Part shown: positions 1-6,142 of the stretch, piece by piece
Layout of the letters: every line of letters starts with the position of its first letter
Numbering within the stretch: position 1 is the first letter of the stretch
Source of the DNA: an uncultured Collinsella sp.
GTDB taxonomy: Bacteria; Actinomycetota; Coriobacteriia; Coriobacteriales; Coriobacteriaceae
DNA length: 6,142 nucleotides
Direction of reading: 5' to 3'
Assembly (NCBI GenBank): GCA_900549355.1
Contig: UROA01000110.1
Location: 1-6,142, forward strand
Notes under the pieces: model-generated
Seen by the model: only the letters and a program-made list of their open reading frames with translations
The model's database searches: none
What the model was told of the DNA's origin: nothing
Made by a program: the position numbers and the translations under genes

Positions 1-1
1 T

Positions 2-1069
2 TGGACAGGCGCGTTTGGGCGCGGTTTGGCGGGCGAGGGGGCCGCCCGCGGCTACAACGTCGACCTCGGCGATTTCCTTGTCGCCGCCAACGAACTCGCC
101 GAACTTCGCCGTCGTATTCGTCGCGCCCGCGGCTCAGTCGATTTTGACACGGCCGAGATTCGCGCTCTATTGGATGAGGACGGAGTGCCCGTGCAGATTG
201 TGGCGCGTGAGCGTTCGTGTGCCACGTCGCTTATCGAGGAAGCCATGCTGCTCGCCAACGAGTGCGTTGCAGAGTGGCTGGCAGACCGTGATATCGAGGC
301 CTGCTATCGCGTGCATGAGGATCCGAGCCCCGATAGCCTGCACGGTGCCGCCGTTGCGCTGGCGCAGCTAGGCATCATCGACGATCGTCGTGCTGCCGGT
401 ATTGCCCTGGGGAGCCCCGATGAGCTGCAGGCTGCAGTTGATGCTGCCGCCGGTACGGCCAACGCACCGCTCGTTAACACGCTGCTTCTGCGCAGCATGC
501 AGCGCGCGCTGTACAAGCCGCGCAACGAGGGCCACTTTGCGCTCGCCGCGCCGTGCTACTGTCACTTTACGAGTCCTATCCGTCGCTACCCCGATCTGGT
601 GGTGCACCGCGTGCTCAAACTGCAGTTGGCCTATGAGCAGCTCGGCGGCAAGGACGCCTTGGTCCGTACGCCGCGGCTGATCGGCAAGGGGCGCGAGTCG
701 CTGCCGCGCATTCTGCCGCAGATCTGCCGCGCATGTAGCGATGCCGAGCGCGCGGCAGATGCCGCCAGCCATGCGACGCAAAAGATCAAGATTGCCCAGT
801 ACTATGAGGACCGTCTGGGTGAACGCTATGCCGGAACCGTCTCGTGGGTTAGCAGCATGGGCCTCTTTGTGCGCTTGGACCTAACACAGGTCGAGGGCCT
901 GGTTTCAATTAAGAGCCTGGGCAACGAGTGGTTCGAGTTCGACGAGGACGCGCTTACGCTGACGGGCGCCGACACGGGGACTCGCTATGAACTGGGCCAG
1001 CGCGTGATTATCGAGGTCTCGCGCGTCAATACCACGCGTGGACACTTGGACTTTAAGCTTATCCATTAG
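2..1069 (+). CDS. rnr: Ribonuclease R (RNase II/VacB family), 3' part only
   Basis: This is the C-terminal 355 residues of a 3'-to-5' hydrolytic exoribonuclease of the RNB family, a cytoplasmic enzyme that degrades structured RNA. The frame is open from base 2, so the gene begins upstream of the window; the TTG at 26 is only an internal Leu codon. Numbering from the window edge, RGSVDFD at about 44-50 and IEEAMLLANE at about 78-87 are typical of the RNB domain. HFTSPIRRYPDLVVHR at about 188-203 is the conserved late RNB motif whose arginines contact RNA. An S1 RNA-binding domain follows from about 274 (YAGTVSWVSSMGLFVRL) to the end. The catalytic aspartate cluster would lie upstream and cannot be checked. 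The protein stops right after the S1 domain, without the lysine-rich tail of E. coli RNase R. No smpB follows, and a terminator lies 26 bases past the stop. Assignment to RNase R rather than RNase II rests on the S1/RNB motif style. Confidence 0.93.
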   Translation, partial: WTGAFGRGLAGEGAARGYNVDLGDFLVAANELAELRRRIRRARGSVDFDTAEIRALLDEDGVPVQIVARERSCATSLIEEAMLLANECVAEWLADRDIEACYRVHEDPSPDSLHGAAVALAQLGIIDDRRAAGIALGSPDELQAAVDAAAGTANAPLVNTLLLRSMQRALYKPRNEGHFALAAPCYCHFTSPIRRYPDLVVHRVLKLQLAYEQLGGKDALVRTPRLIGKGRESLPRILPQICRACSDAERAADAASHATQKIKIAQYYEDRLGERYAGTVSWVSSMGLFVRLDLTQVEGLVSIKSLGNEWFEFDEDALTLTGADTGTRYELGQRVIIEVSRVNTTRGHLDFKLIH

Positions 1070-1094
1070 CTAAATCCCGACTCGTGGCGAGAGA

Positions 1095-1129
1095 GCGGAG
1101 GGCGGTCTTTCGGGGCCGCCCTCCGCATT
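1095..1129 (+). terminator. Intrinsic terminator after rnr
   Basis: A perfect 11-bp GC stem, GCGGAGGGCGG (1095-1105) with CCGCCCTCCGC (1116-1126), encloses a 10-base loop and is followed by ATTT. The U-tract is short, but the stem is very stable and sits just past the rnr stop codon. It separates rnr transcription from the recombinase gene. Confidence 0.8.
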
Positions 1130-1167
1130 TGAATCGTGGCTACCTTGCCGTCTGCTCGGCCGCCCGC

Positions 1168-1227
1168 TTACCTGCTATTTGAGAGGTAAAACCTACCAAA
1201 ATAAACCTGTCCCTTTTGGCAGGTTTA
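1168..1227. repeat. Cluster of inverted AACCT/AGGTT half-sites upstream of recombinase
   Basis: Five related half-sites lie within 60 bases: TTACCT (1168-1173), AGGTAA (1184-1189), AAACCT (1189-1194), AAACCT (1203-1208) and AGGTTT (1221-1226). The longest pairing is AAAACCTACCAAAA (1188-1201) against TTTTGGCAGGTTTA (1214-1227), 12 of 14 matching. TAAACCTG (1202-1209) is also an exact inverted repeat of CAGGTTTA (1220-1227), giving a 26-bp imperfect palindrome. It ends 18 bases before the recombinase start codon. It could be an autoregulatory operator, a recombination/crossover site bound by the recombinase, or a hairpin in the mRNA leader. The sequence alone cannot choose between these. The pattern is directly visible; the role is inferred. 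Confidence 0.65.
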
Positions 1228-1245
1228 CAAGAAAGCGGGGATGAG

Positions 1246-1851
1246 ATGGCGACGGTGTACGGGTATGCGCGGGTGAGTTCGCGCGATCAGAATCTGAATC
1301 GGCAGCTGGATGCGCTGGGCGCCTATGGCGTGGGCTCAGCGAATATTTATGCCGACCATGCGAGCGGCAAGGACTTCGATCGACCGCATTATCGCGAGCT
1401 GTTGCACGTCCTGGGAGACGGGGACGTGCTGGTGGTGCTTTCTATCGACCGACTTGGTCGTAATTACTCCGAGATTCTTGAGGAATGGCGACGCATTACC
1501 AAGGAGCTCGGGGTTGCCATTGTGGTGTTGGACATGCCATTGCTTGACACGCGCGCTAGGGCCAGCGGCGCGCCGGATGTGACCAACACCCTGATTGCCG
1601 ATATTGTGCTGCAACTGCTGAGCTACGTGGCGCAGGTGGAGCGCGAGAATATCCATCGGCGCCAGGCGGAGGGAATTGCAGCGGCGCGGGCGCGAGGGGT
1701 TCGTTTCGGTCGACCTCGCAAGCCGTGCCCTCCTCAGTTTGAGCTGGTGCGCGATAGCTATGAGGCAGGCGATATTACCCGCAGCCAGGCAGCAAAGTGC
1801 CTGGGCGTGTGCGTGGGGACGTTCGATCGCTGGATGCGCGAGGCGGGGTAG
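1246..1851 (+). CDS. Small serine recombinase (resolvase/invertase family)
   Basis: A 201-residue site-specific DNA recombinase of the resolvase/invertase class, which cuts DNA through a covalent 5'-phosphoserine link. The catalytic N-terminal domain starts with YGYARVSS, placing the nucleophile at Ser11 with Arg9 beside it. SIDRLGRN (66-73) supplies the two catalytic arginines Arg69 and Arg72. The segment VLDMPLLDTR (94-103) and the long E-helix with VAQVERENIHRRQAEGI (128-144) are typical of the roughly 200-residue invertase-like group. A GRPRKP linker (155-160) leads to a C-terminal helix-turn-helix at about 165-197. Length is normal and all catalytic residues are present, so it looks functional. 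ATG 1246 is chosen because a GGGG-type Shine-Dalgarno lies at 1237-1240. The upstream in-frame TTG at 1216 falls inside the inverted repeat and has no ribosome binding site. No transposase, cargo gene or terminal repeats are adjacent. Whether it inverts, resolves or excises DNA cannot be told from this window. Confidence 0.93.
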   Translation: MATVYGYARVSSRDQNLNRQLDALGAYGVGSANIYADHASGKDFDRPHYRELLHVLGDGDVLVVLSIDRLGRNYSEILEEWRRITKELGVAIVVLDMPLLDTRARASGAPDVTNTLIADIVLQLLSYVAQVERENIHRRQAEGIAAARARGVRFGRPRKPCPPQFELVRDSYEAGDITRSQAAKCLGVCVGTFDRWMREAG

Positions 1852-1892
1852 GGGTTTGCGTCGCTTTGTCGCTTCCTGTTGCGATTCAAATT

Positions 1893-1926
1893 TTGATACG
1901 GTGACGATGCCATTTGGGGCTACACT
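1893..1926 (+). promoter_or_regulatory. Weak candidate promoter for the VanZ-like gene
   Basis: TACACT (1921-1926) is a reasonable -10 element. Upstream are TTGATA (1893-1898), with a spacer of 22, and GTGACG (1901-1906), with a spacer of 14; neither spacing is ideal. No terminator is seen between the recombinase stop and this point, so readthrough from the recombinase gene is equally possible. Confidence 0.22.
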
Positions 1927-1942
1927 CGCTGATATTCAAAAA

Positions 1943-1948
1943 AGGAGG
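1943..1948 (+). promoter_or_regulatory. Ribosome binding site deciding a TTG start
   Basis: AGGAGG, preceded by a run of A, lies 7 bases before TTG 1956. It fixes the VanZ-like start at this TTG rather than at the in-frame TTG at 1914, which is upstream of the Shine-Dalgarno. Confidence 0.85.
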
Positions 1949-1955
1949 TTGGCCC

Positions 1956-2537
1956 TTGGCGCGCGTAAAACAAATAATCGGATGGACCGCAATTGTTCTG
2001 TTCGTTGCAACGCTGGCGGGCATCTGGGTGCTGACGGAGCAAAATGCGGTGGAGACGTCGTTGCTGAGCGAGTCCACCGCGCGTGTGGTGGAGGGTCAGG
2101 CTACGGGCGTTCAGGCTGCTGATGCCACGGGTGAAGCCCAGACAGAGAACGGAATGACCGGGGGCGCCGATTTGGCTGCCTCGAATGTCCGGTCTGGCCG
2201 ACTTGCTTCCATTCGCATGTGGGTGGGCACAAACGTCCGTCGCGTTGCCCATACCGTAGAGTTTTTCTTCGTCGGATTATTCGCCTCCGTGGTCGTGGTT
2301 TGCTTTTCCAGGCGTCCGTGGAGCGTATGCTCCCGTTGCGCGCCCGTATTGCTCTTTTGCGCCGCCTGCTCCGTTGGCGATCAGGTGCATAAGATCTTTG
2401 TTCCCGGCAGGCATTTCGACGTTATCGATTTAGGATTCGATGCTGCGGGCTATGTCACCGCCATGCTGTTGGTATTGCTGGCAGCGGCGTTGGTGCGCCA
2501 TGCGACTCGGCCGATCGGCACCCATGCGAGGCGCTAG
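1956..2537 (+). CDS. VanZ-family membrane protein
   Basis: A 193-residue predicted integral membrane protein with about four hydrophobic segments, at roughly 7-26, 97-117, 127-141 and 161-181. Family signatures are recognisable. After TM1, TEQNAVETSLLSES resembles the SSQ..ESS..S region of VanZ proteins. VRRVAHTVEFFFVG (94-107) matches the (R/K)xxAHxxEYxxLG motif. GDQVHKIFVPGRHFDVIDLGFDAAG (141-165) matches the DExHQxFVPGR...D...D..G motif. About 50 Ala/Thr/Gly/Glu-rich residues, probably extracytoplasmic, separate TM1 from the second motif. VanZ itself gives low-level teicoplanin resistance in enterococci by an unresolved mechanism; most chromosomal homologues have no known function, and no van genes are here. 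The gene follows the recombinase by 104 bases and ends at its own terminator. Family assignment is fairly sure; function is not known. Confidence 0.8.
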   Translation: MARVKQIIGWTAIVLFVATLAGIWVLTEQNAVETSLLSESTARVVEGQATGVQAADATGEAQTENGMTGGADLAASNVRSGRLASIRMWVGTNVRRVAHTVEFFFVGLFASVVVVCFSRRPWSVCSRCAPVLLFCAACSVGDQVHKIFVPGRHFDVIDLGFDAAGYVTAMLLVLLAAALVRHATRPIGTHARR

Positions 2538-2616
2538 CCGGTAACAAACCCGTTTCTGATAATGCGACCTCGTTGAATTATTTTGTGTCGCGCGTATTTC
2601 CGAGCGGTCGGATTTG

Positions 2617-2645
2617 AGGGGCGAGCGGTAGAACGCTCGCCCTTT
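2617..2645 (+). terminator. Intrinsic terminator after VanZ-like gene
   Basis: A perfect 9-bp stem, GGGCGAGCG (2619-2627) with CGCTCGCCC (2634-2642), has a 6-base loop and is followed by TTT. The preceding AG can extend the stem by pairing with the Ts. It isolates the MurNAc operon from upstream transcription. The stretch from the VanZ-like stop to this hairpin (2538-2616) holds nothing else recognisable. Confidence 0.75.
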
Positions 2646-2656
2646 GTGCGCCACGA

Positions 2657-2718
2657 TGCGGCACAATGTACCGCAAAAGCTGTTTGTATCCGGTACGAAT
2701 CGTTCGTTGGTCTTTAAT
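2657..2718 (+). promoter_or_regulatory. Candidate promoter/operator region of the MurNAc operon
   Basis: Three small inverted repeats sit between the upstream terminator and the regulator gene: TGCGG/CCGCA (2657-2661, 2671-2675), GTACCG/CGGTAC (2668-2673, 2691-2696) and ACGAA-tcg-TTCGT (2695-2707). TTTAAT (2713-2718) is a 5-of-6 match to a -10 element but has no good -35 at normal spacing. As this is the only upstream space for the operon, a promoter and a binding site for its RpiR-type regulator are expected here. Which repeat is the operator is inference. Confidence 0.4.
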
Positions 2719-2728
2719 TCTTCTCAAC

Positions 2729-2733
2729 GGAGG
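2729..2733 (+). promoter_or_regulatory. Ribosome binding site of the regulator gene
   Basis: GGAGG lies 8 bases before ATG 2742 and overlaps the alternative in-frame GTG at 2733. The overlap rules out that GTG as a start served by this site. Confidence 0.8.
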
Positions 2734-2741
2734 TGTTTGAG

Positions 2742-3593
2742 ATGGCAAACGGATTGCTTTTGCGGCTTCGCGAGCGTGAGCTCAGCGCGAGCCCGGCGGA
2801 ACGCAATGTCATCGCATATGTAAGCGCTCATCCGCACGAGGTGGTCGGGCTGTCCGTCCGCGGTCTTGCCGATGTCACGTTCTCCTCGCCCTCGAGCATT
2901 TTGCGCTTTTGCAAGCGTTTGGGTTTTGCGGGCTACAAGGAGTTCCAGCGCGAACTGATTGCCGAGCTGGCACTCTTAGGTGACAAGAAAAACGTAGCCC
3001 TCGAGGACATCTCCATGGATGACAGCGTCGAACGTATCGTGGGGAAGGTGATGAAAAACAACGTGCGCACGATCGAGGCGACGGCGCGAACGCTCGATTA
3101 CACCGTCTTGGAGCGATGCGCGGCCCGTCTTAAGCGGGCACGCGCGGTCAATCTGTTCGGTATTGGTGCCTCTCGTTTGGTCGCGCACGACCTGGCGCAA
3201 AAGCTCATGCGTGTCGACAAAGAGTGCCATCTGTACGACGACTGGCATGATCAGCTCTTATGTGCCAAGAACATGCATGAGGGCGATATGGCAATCGCCT
3301 TTAGCTACTCGGGCTTGACGCAAGAGGTGCTGGACTGCACCGCCGAGGCTCAACGTCACAACTGTCCCGTTGTGGCCGTTACCAAAGTAGATGGATCATC
3401 CAAGCTTGCCACCATGGCCGATGCCGTGCTCGGCGTTGCTGCGAGTGAACCCTTGGTCCGCAGCGGTGCCATGGCTTCGCGTATGGCCCAGCTTATGGTT
3501 GTCGATGCCCTGTACGCTGCTTACGTTGCCAGCGACTACGAACGGGCGACGCATGTCATAAAGCAAAACTACATCGAGAAACAGGAAAGATGA
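2742..3593 (+). CDS. murR: RpiR-family transcriptional regulator, MurR-like
   Basis: A 283-residue cytoplasmic DNA-binding regulator, the normal length for the RpiR family. The N-terminal HTH domain spans about 1-77, with the recognition region LADVTFSSPSSILRFCKRLGF (42-62) of the family type. A sugar-phosphate-binding SIS domain follows at about 125-255, with NLFGIGAS (137-144), the phosphate-binding FSYSGLTQEV (187-196) and RSGAMASRM (240-248). In E. coli MurR represses murQP and is relieved by MurNAc-6-phosphate; related proteins in other bacteria can differ in sign. Here the gene is first in the operon, directly before murQ with only 10 bases between its stop and the chosen murQ start, so it probably controls its own transcription too. 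The murR name rests on context, since RpiR proteins for other sugar phosphates look similar. ATG 2742 is preferred over GTG 2733 because of ribosome binding site spacing. Confidence 0.87.
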   Translation: MANGLLLRLRERELSASPAERNVIAYVSAHPHEVVGLSVRGLADVTFSSPSSILRFCKRLGFAGYKEFQRELIAELALLGDKKNVALEDISMDDSVERIVGKVMKNNVRTIEATARTLDYTVLERCAARLKRARAVNLFGIGASRLVAHDLAQKLMRVDKECHLYDDWHDQLLCAKNMHEGDMAIAFSYSGLTQEVLDCTAEAQRHNCPVVAVTKVDGSSKLATMADAVLGVAASEPLVRSGAMASRMAQLMVVDALYAAYVASDYERATHVIKQNYIEKQER

Positions 3594-3603
3594 GGTGAAT
3601 GAA

Positions 3604-4527
<924 letters not shown>

Positions 4528-4573
4528 GTGCGCGGCGTGAGCTGATATGACATCCAGACGAGATACCCAATAC

Positions 4574-4580
4574 AAGGAGG
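4574..4580 (+). promoter_or_regulatory. Strong ribosome binding site of murP
   Basis: AAGGAGG lies 4 bases before ATG 4585 and is the best Shine-Dalgarno in the operon. The 57-base murQ-murP gap (4528-4584) shows no terminator or obvious promoter, so co-transcription is expected. Confidence 0.85.
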
Positions 4581-4584
4581 AGTT

Positions 4585-6015
4585 ATGACGAACAAAGAGC
4601 TGGCTCAAAAGCTGCTGGACCTTTTGGGCGGTAAAGACAACGTGCTCGCAAACGCGGCGTGCATGACGCGCCTGCGCGTGACCGTCAAAGACACGGGCAA
4701 CGTCGACACGGAGGGTATTAAGGCGCTCGACGGCGTGATGGGCCTGGTCGAGGACGACACGATGCAGATCGTGCTGGGTCCGGGCAAGGTGAATAAGGTG
4801 CTCGAGGAGTTCTCCAAGCTCACCGGCCTTGCGAAAGGCGTTGCTGACGAGAGCGTGGTTGACGCTGCGGCCACAAACAAGGCCGCGCAGAAGGCCAAGT
4901 ACGAGTCTAAGCCGGTTCAGGCCTTCCTCAAGAAGATTTCCAATGTCTTCGTCGCCCTGCTTCCCGGCATCATTGCGGCTGGCCTCATCAACGGTATCTG
5001 CAACGTCATTAACGTCTCGACGGCAGGCGCGCTTGCAGGCGAGTGGTGGTACCAGGGCATTCGTTCCATGGGCTGGGCCCTGTTTGCCTATCTGCCCATT
5101 TTGGTGGGCTATAACGCGGCACGTGAGTTTGGTGGCTCCGCTGCGCTGGGCGGCATCGCCGGCATGATGTGTATCGCCAACAGTGCCATGCCCCTGCTTG
5201 CGCCTGGCGCGGCTGATCCTGCCACTGCCATTCTGCTGCCGCTCACCAGTGCGCAGTACAACCCCGCAGCGGGCGGCATGATCGCGGCTCTCATCGCTGG
5301 CGCATTTTTTGCCTGGATGGAGCGTCAGATTCGCAAGGTTATGCCCAACGCACTCGACACGTTCTTGTCCCCGCTGCTGGTGCTCATCATCGGCGCCTTT
5401 GCTCTGATGCTCGTCATCCAGCCGGTTGGCGCATGGCTGACGACTGCCATCTTTAGCGTTTTGACCTTTATCTTCGAGAAGCTGGGCGTCCTGGGCGGCT
5501 ATATCCTGTCGGCAGGCTTCTTGCCGCTGGTGTCCGTCGGCCTGCATCAGGCGCTCACGCCGATCCACGCTATGCTCAACGATCCCGACGGCGCTACCAA
5601 GGGTATCAATTACCTGCTTCCCATCCTTATGATGGCTGGCGGCGGCCAGGTCGGTGCCGGTTTGGCGCTGTACTTTAAGACCAAGAACGCCAAGCTCAAG
5701 AAGTACGTCGCAGAGTCCATTCCCGTTGGAATCCTGGGTGTGGGCGAGCCTCTGATGTATGCTGTTACGCTGCCGCTCGTTCGTCCGTTTGTGACGGCCT
5801 GCCTGGGTGCCGGATTTGGCGGCGCACTCGCGGCGCTGCTTCACATCGGCACGGTTTCTCAGGGCGTTTCCGGTCTGTTTGGCCTGCTGATCGTCGTTCC
5901 TGGCCAGCAGCTCGGCTATGTTGCCGCTATGCTGCTTGCCTATGCCGCCGGCTTTGTCCTGACGTGGTTCTTTGGCGTCGACGAGCAGAAGATCAACGAG
6001 TTCTTTGGCGAGTAG
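4585..6015 (+). CDS. murP: PTS EIIBC component, MurNAc-specific type
   Basis: A 476-residue inner-membrane sugar permease of the phosphotransferase system, glucose superfamily, nearly the length of E. coli MurP (474). The N-terminal EIIB domain (about 1-85) carries the phosphorylated Cys26 in NAACMTRLRV, followed by GPGKVNKV (65-72). A polar Ala/Lys-rich linker (about 88-110) leads to the EIIC domain (about 112-465) with roughly ten membrane segments. EIIC marks shared with MurP include ILVGYNAAREFGG (172-184), SVGLHQALTPIH (317-328), LPILMMAGGGQVGAGLALY (345-363), and ILGVGEPLMYAVTLP (383-397) with the sugar-site Glu388, then PFVTACLG (401-408). No EIIA domain is fused, as in E. coli MurP, so phosphate must come from a separate glucose-type EIIA. 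MurNAc is imported as MurNAc-6-phosphate, the substrate of the enzyme encoded just upstream. A related EIIBC for another sugar is possible in principle, but the adjacent murQ makes MurNAc by far the best call. Confidence 0.93.
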   Translation: MTNKELAQKLLDLLGGKDNVLANAACMTRLRVTVKDTGNVDTEGIKALDGVMGLVEDDTMQIVLGPGKVNKVLEEFSKLTGLAKGVADESVVDAAATNKAAQKAKYESKPVQAFLKKISNVFVALLPGIIAAGLINGICNVINVSTAGALAGEWWYQGIRSMGWALFAYLPILVGYNAAREFGGSAALGGIAGMMCIANSAMPLLAPGAADPATAILLPLTSAQYNPAAGGMIAALIAGAFFAWMERQIRKVMPNALDTFLSPLLVLIIGAFALMLVIQPVGAWLTTAIFSVLTFIFEKLGVLGGYILSAGFLPLVSVGLHQALTPIHAMLNDPDGATKGINYLLPILMMAGGGQVGAGLALYFKTKNAKLKKYVAESIPVGILGVGEPLMYAVTLPLVRPFVTACLGAGFGGALAALLHIGTVSQGVSGLFGLLIVVPGQQLGYVAAMLLAYAAGFVLTWFFGVDEQKINEFFGE

Positions 6016-6023
6016 TTTGATAT

Positions 6024-6050
6024 CGCGAGCCGTGTTGCTCAGGGTTCGCG
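6024..6050 (+). other. Short hairpin between murP stop and terminator
   Basis: CGCGAGCC (6024-6031) pairs with GGTTCGCG (6043-6050) including one G-U pair, leaving an 11-base loop and no T-tract. It may protect the mRNA 3' end, or it may be chance in GC-rich DNA. Confidence 0.35.
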
Positions 6051-6082
6051 GCGCGCGGCAGATTTCTTGATGTTATGGTTGT

Positions 6083-6116
6083 GCCGGCGGGGCTAGCTGC
6101 TCCGCCGGCCTTTTTT
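6083..6116 (+). terminator. Strong intrinsic terminator of the MurNAc operon
   Basis: An 11-bp stem, GCCGGCGGGGC (6083-6093) with GCTCCGCCGGC (6099-6109) and one G-U pair, has a TAGCT loop and is followed by C and six Ts. It is the best terminator in the window and ends the regulator-murQ-murP unit. The last 26 bases after it hold only a small AGACT/AGTCT palindrome (6119-6130). Confidence 0.92.
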
Positions 6117-6142
6117 CAAGACTTTAGTCTGCTGGCCGCGCA

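Noticed and set aside
15..371. A 118-codon + strand frame at the left edge
   Set aside because: It overlaps the RNase R frame, which is clearly coding; its product is low-complexity and arginine/proline-rich like a shifted-frame shadow.
1216..1245. Ten-residue N-terminal extension of the recombinase from TTG 1216
   Set aside because: The TTG lies inside the inverted repeat with no Shine-Dalgarno, and family members begin a few residues before the YxYARVS motif, as from ATG 1246.
1914..1955. Fourteen-residue N-terminal extension of the VanZ-like protein from TTG 1914
   Set aside because: The AGGAGG at 1943-1948 lies downstream of this codon and serves TTG 1956.
1676..2122. A 148-codon + strand frame bridging the recombinase and VanZ-like genes
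   Set aside because: It overlaps both real genes out of frame, has no ribosome binding site and shows no recognisable domain.
6119..6130. AGACT-tt-AGTCT palindrome after the last terminator
   Set aside because: Five-base arms at the window edge with no visible gene to control are too little to call a site.

Overview
The window is GC-rich with densely packed same-strand genes. Its gene set (an RNase R end, a small serine recombinase, a VanZ-like membrane protein and a MurNAc PTS/etherase operon) and codon style suggest a Collinsella-like gut actinobacterium (Coriobacteriia). The taxonomy is an inference from composition and protein style only. All five complete genes and the one partial gene lie on the + strand.

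Region 1 (1-1130): the 3' part of an RNase R/VacB exoribonuclease gene, cut by the window edge, followed by a strong GC hairpin terminator.

Region 2 (1131-2647): an orphan small serine recombinase preceded by a cluster of inverted AACCT/AGGTT half-sites, then a VanZ-family membrane protein with a clear AGGAGG ribosome binding site and a TTG start. A hairpin terminator closes this unit. No transposon ends, attachment-site pair or partner cargo gene is visible around the recombinase.

Region 3 (2648-6142): a compact operon for uptake and breakdown of N-acetylmuramic acid (MurNAc). It runs from an RpiR/MurR-type regulator (HTH plus SIS domain) to MurQ (MurNAc-6-phosphate etherase) to MurP (PTS EIIBC), and ends in a strong intrinsic terminator. 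MurP would import MurNAc as MurNAc-6-phosphate, MurQ would split it to GlcNAc-6-phosphate and D-lactate, and the SIS domain of the regulator would sense MurNAc-6-phosphate. No EIIA domain, NagA/NagB, amidase or NagZ is in the window, so those steps must be supplied from elsewhere.

Most of the window is well explained by known families. The least explained part is the half-site array in front of the recombinase gene. The palindromes in front of the regulator gene are candidates for its operator.
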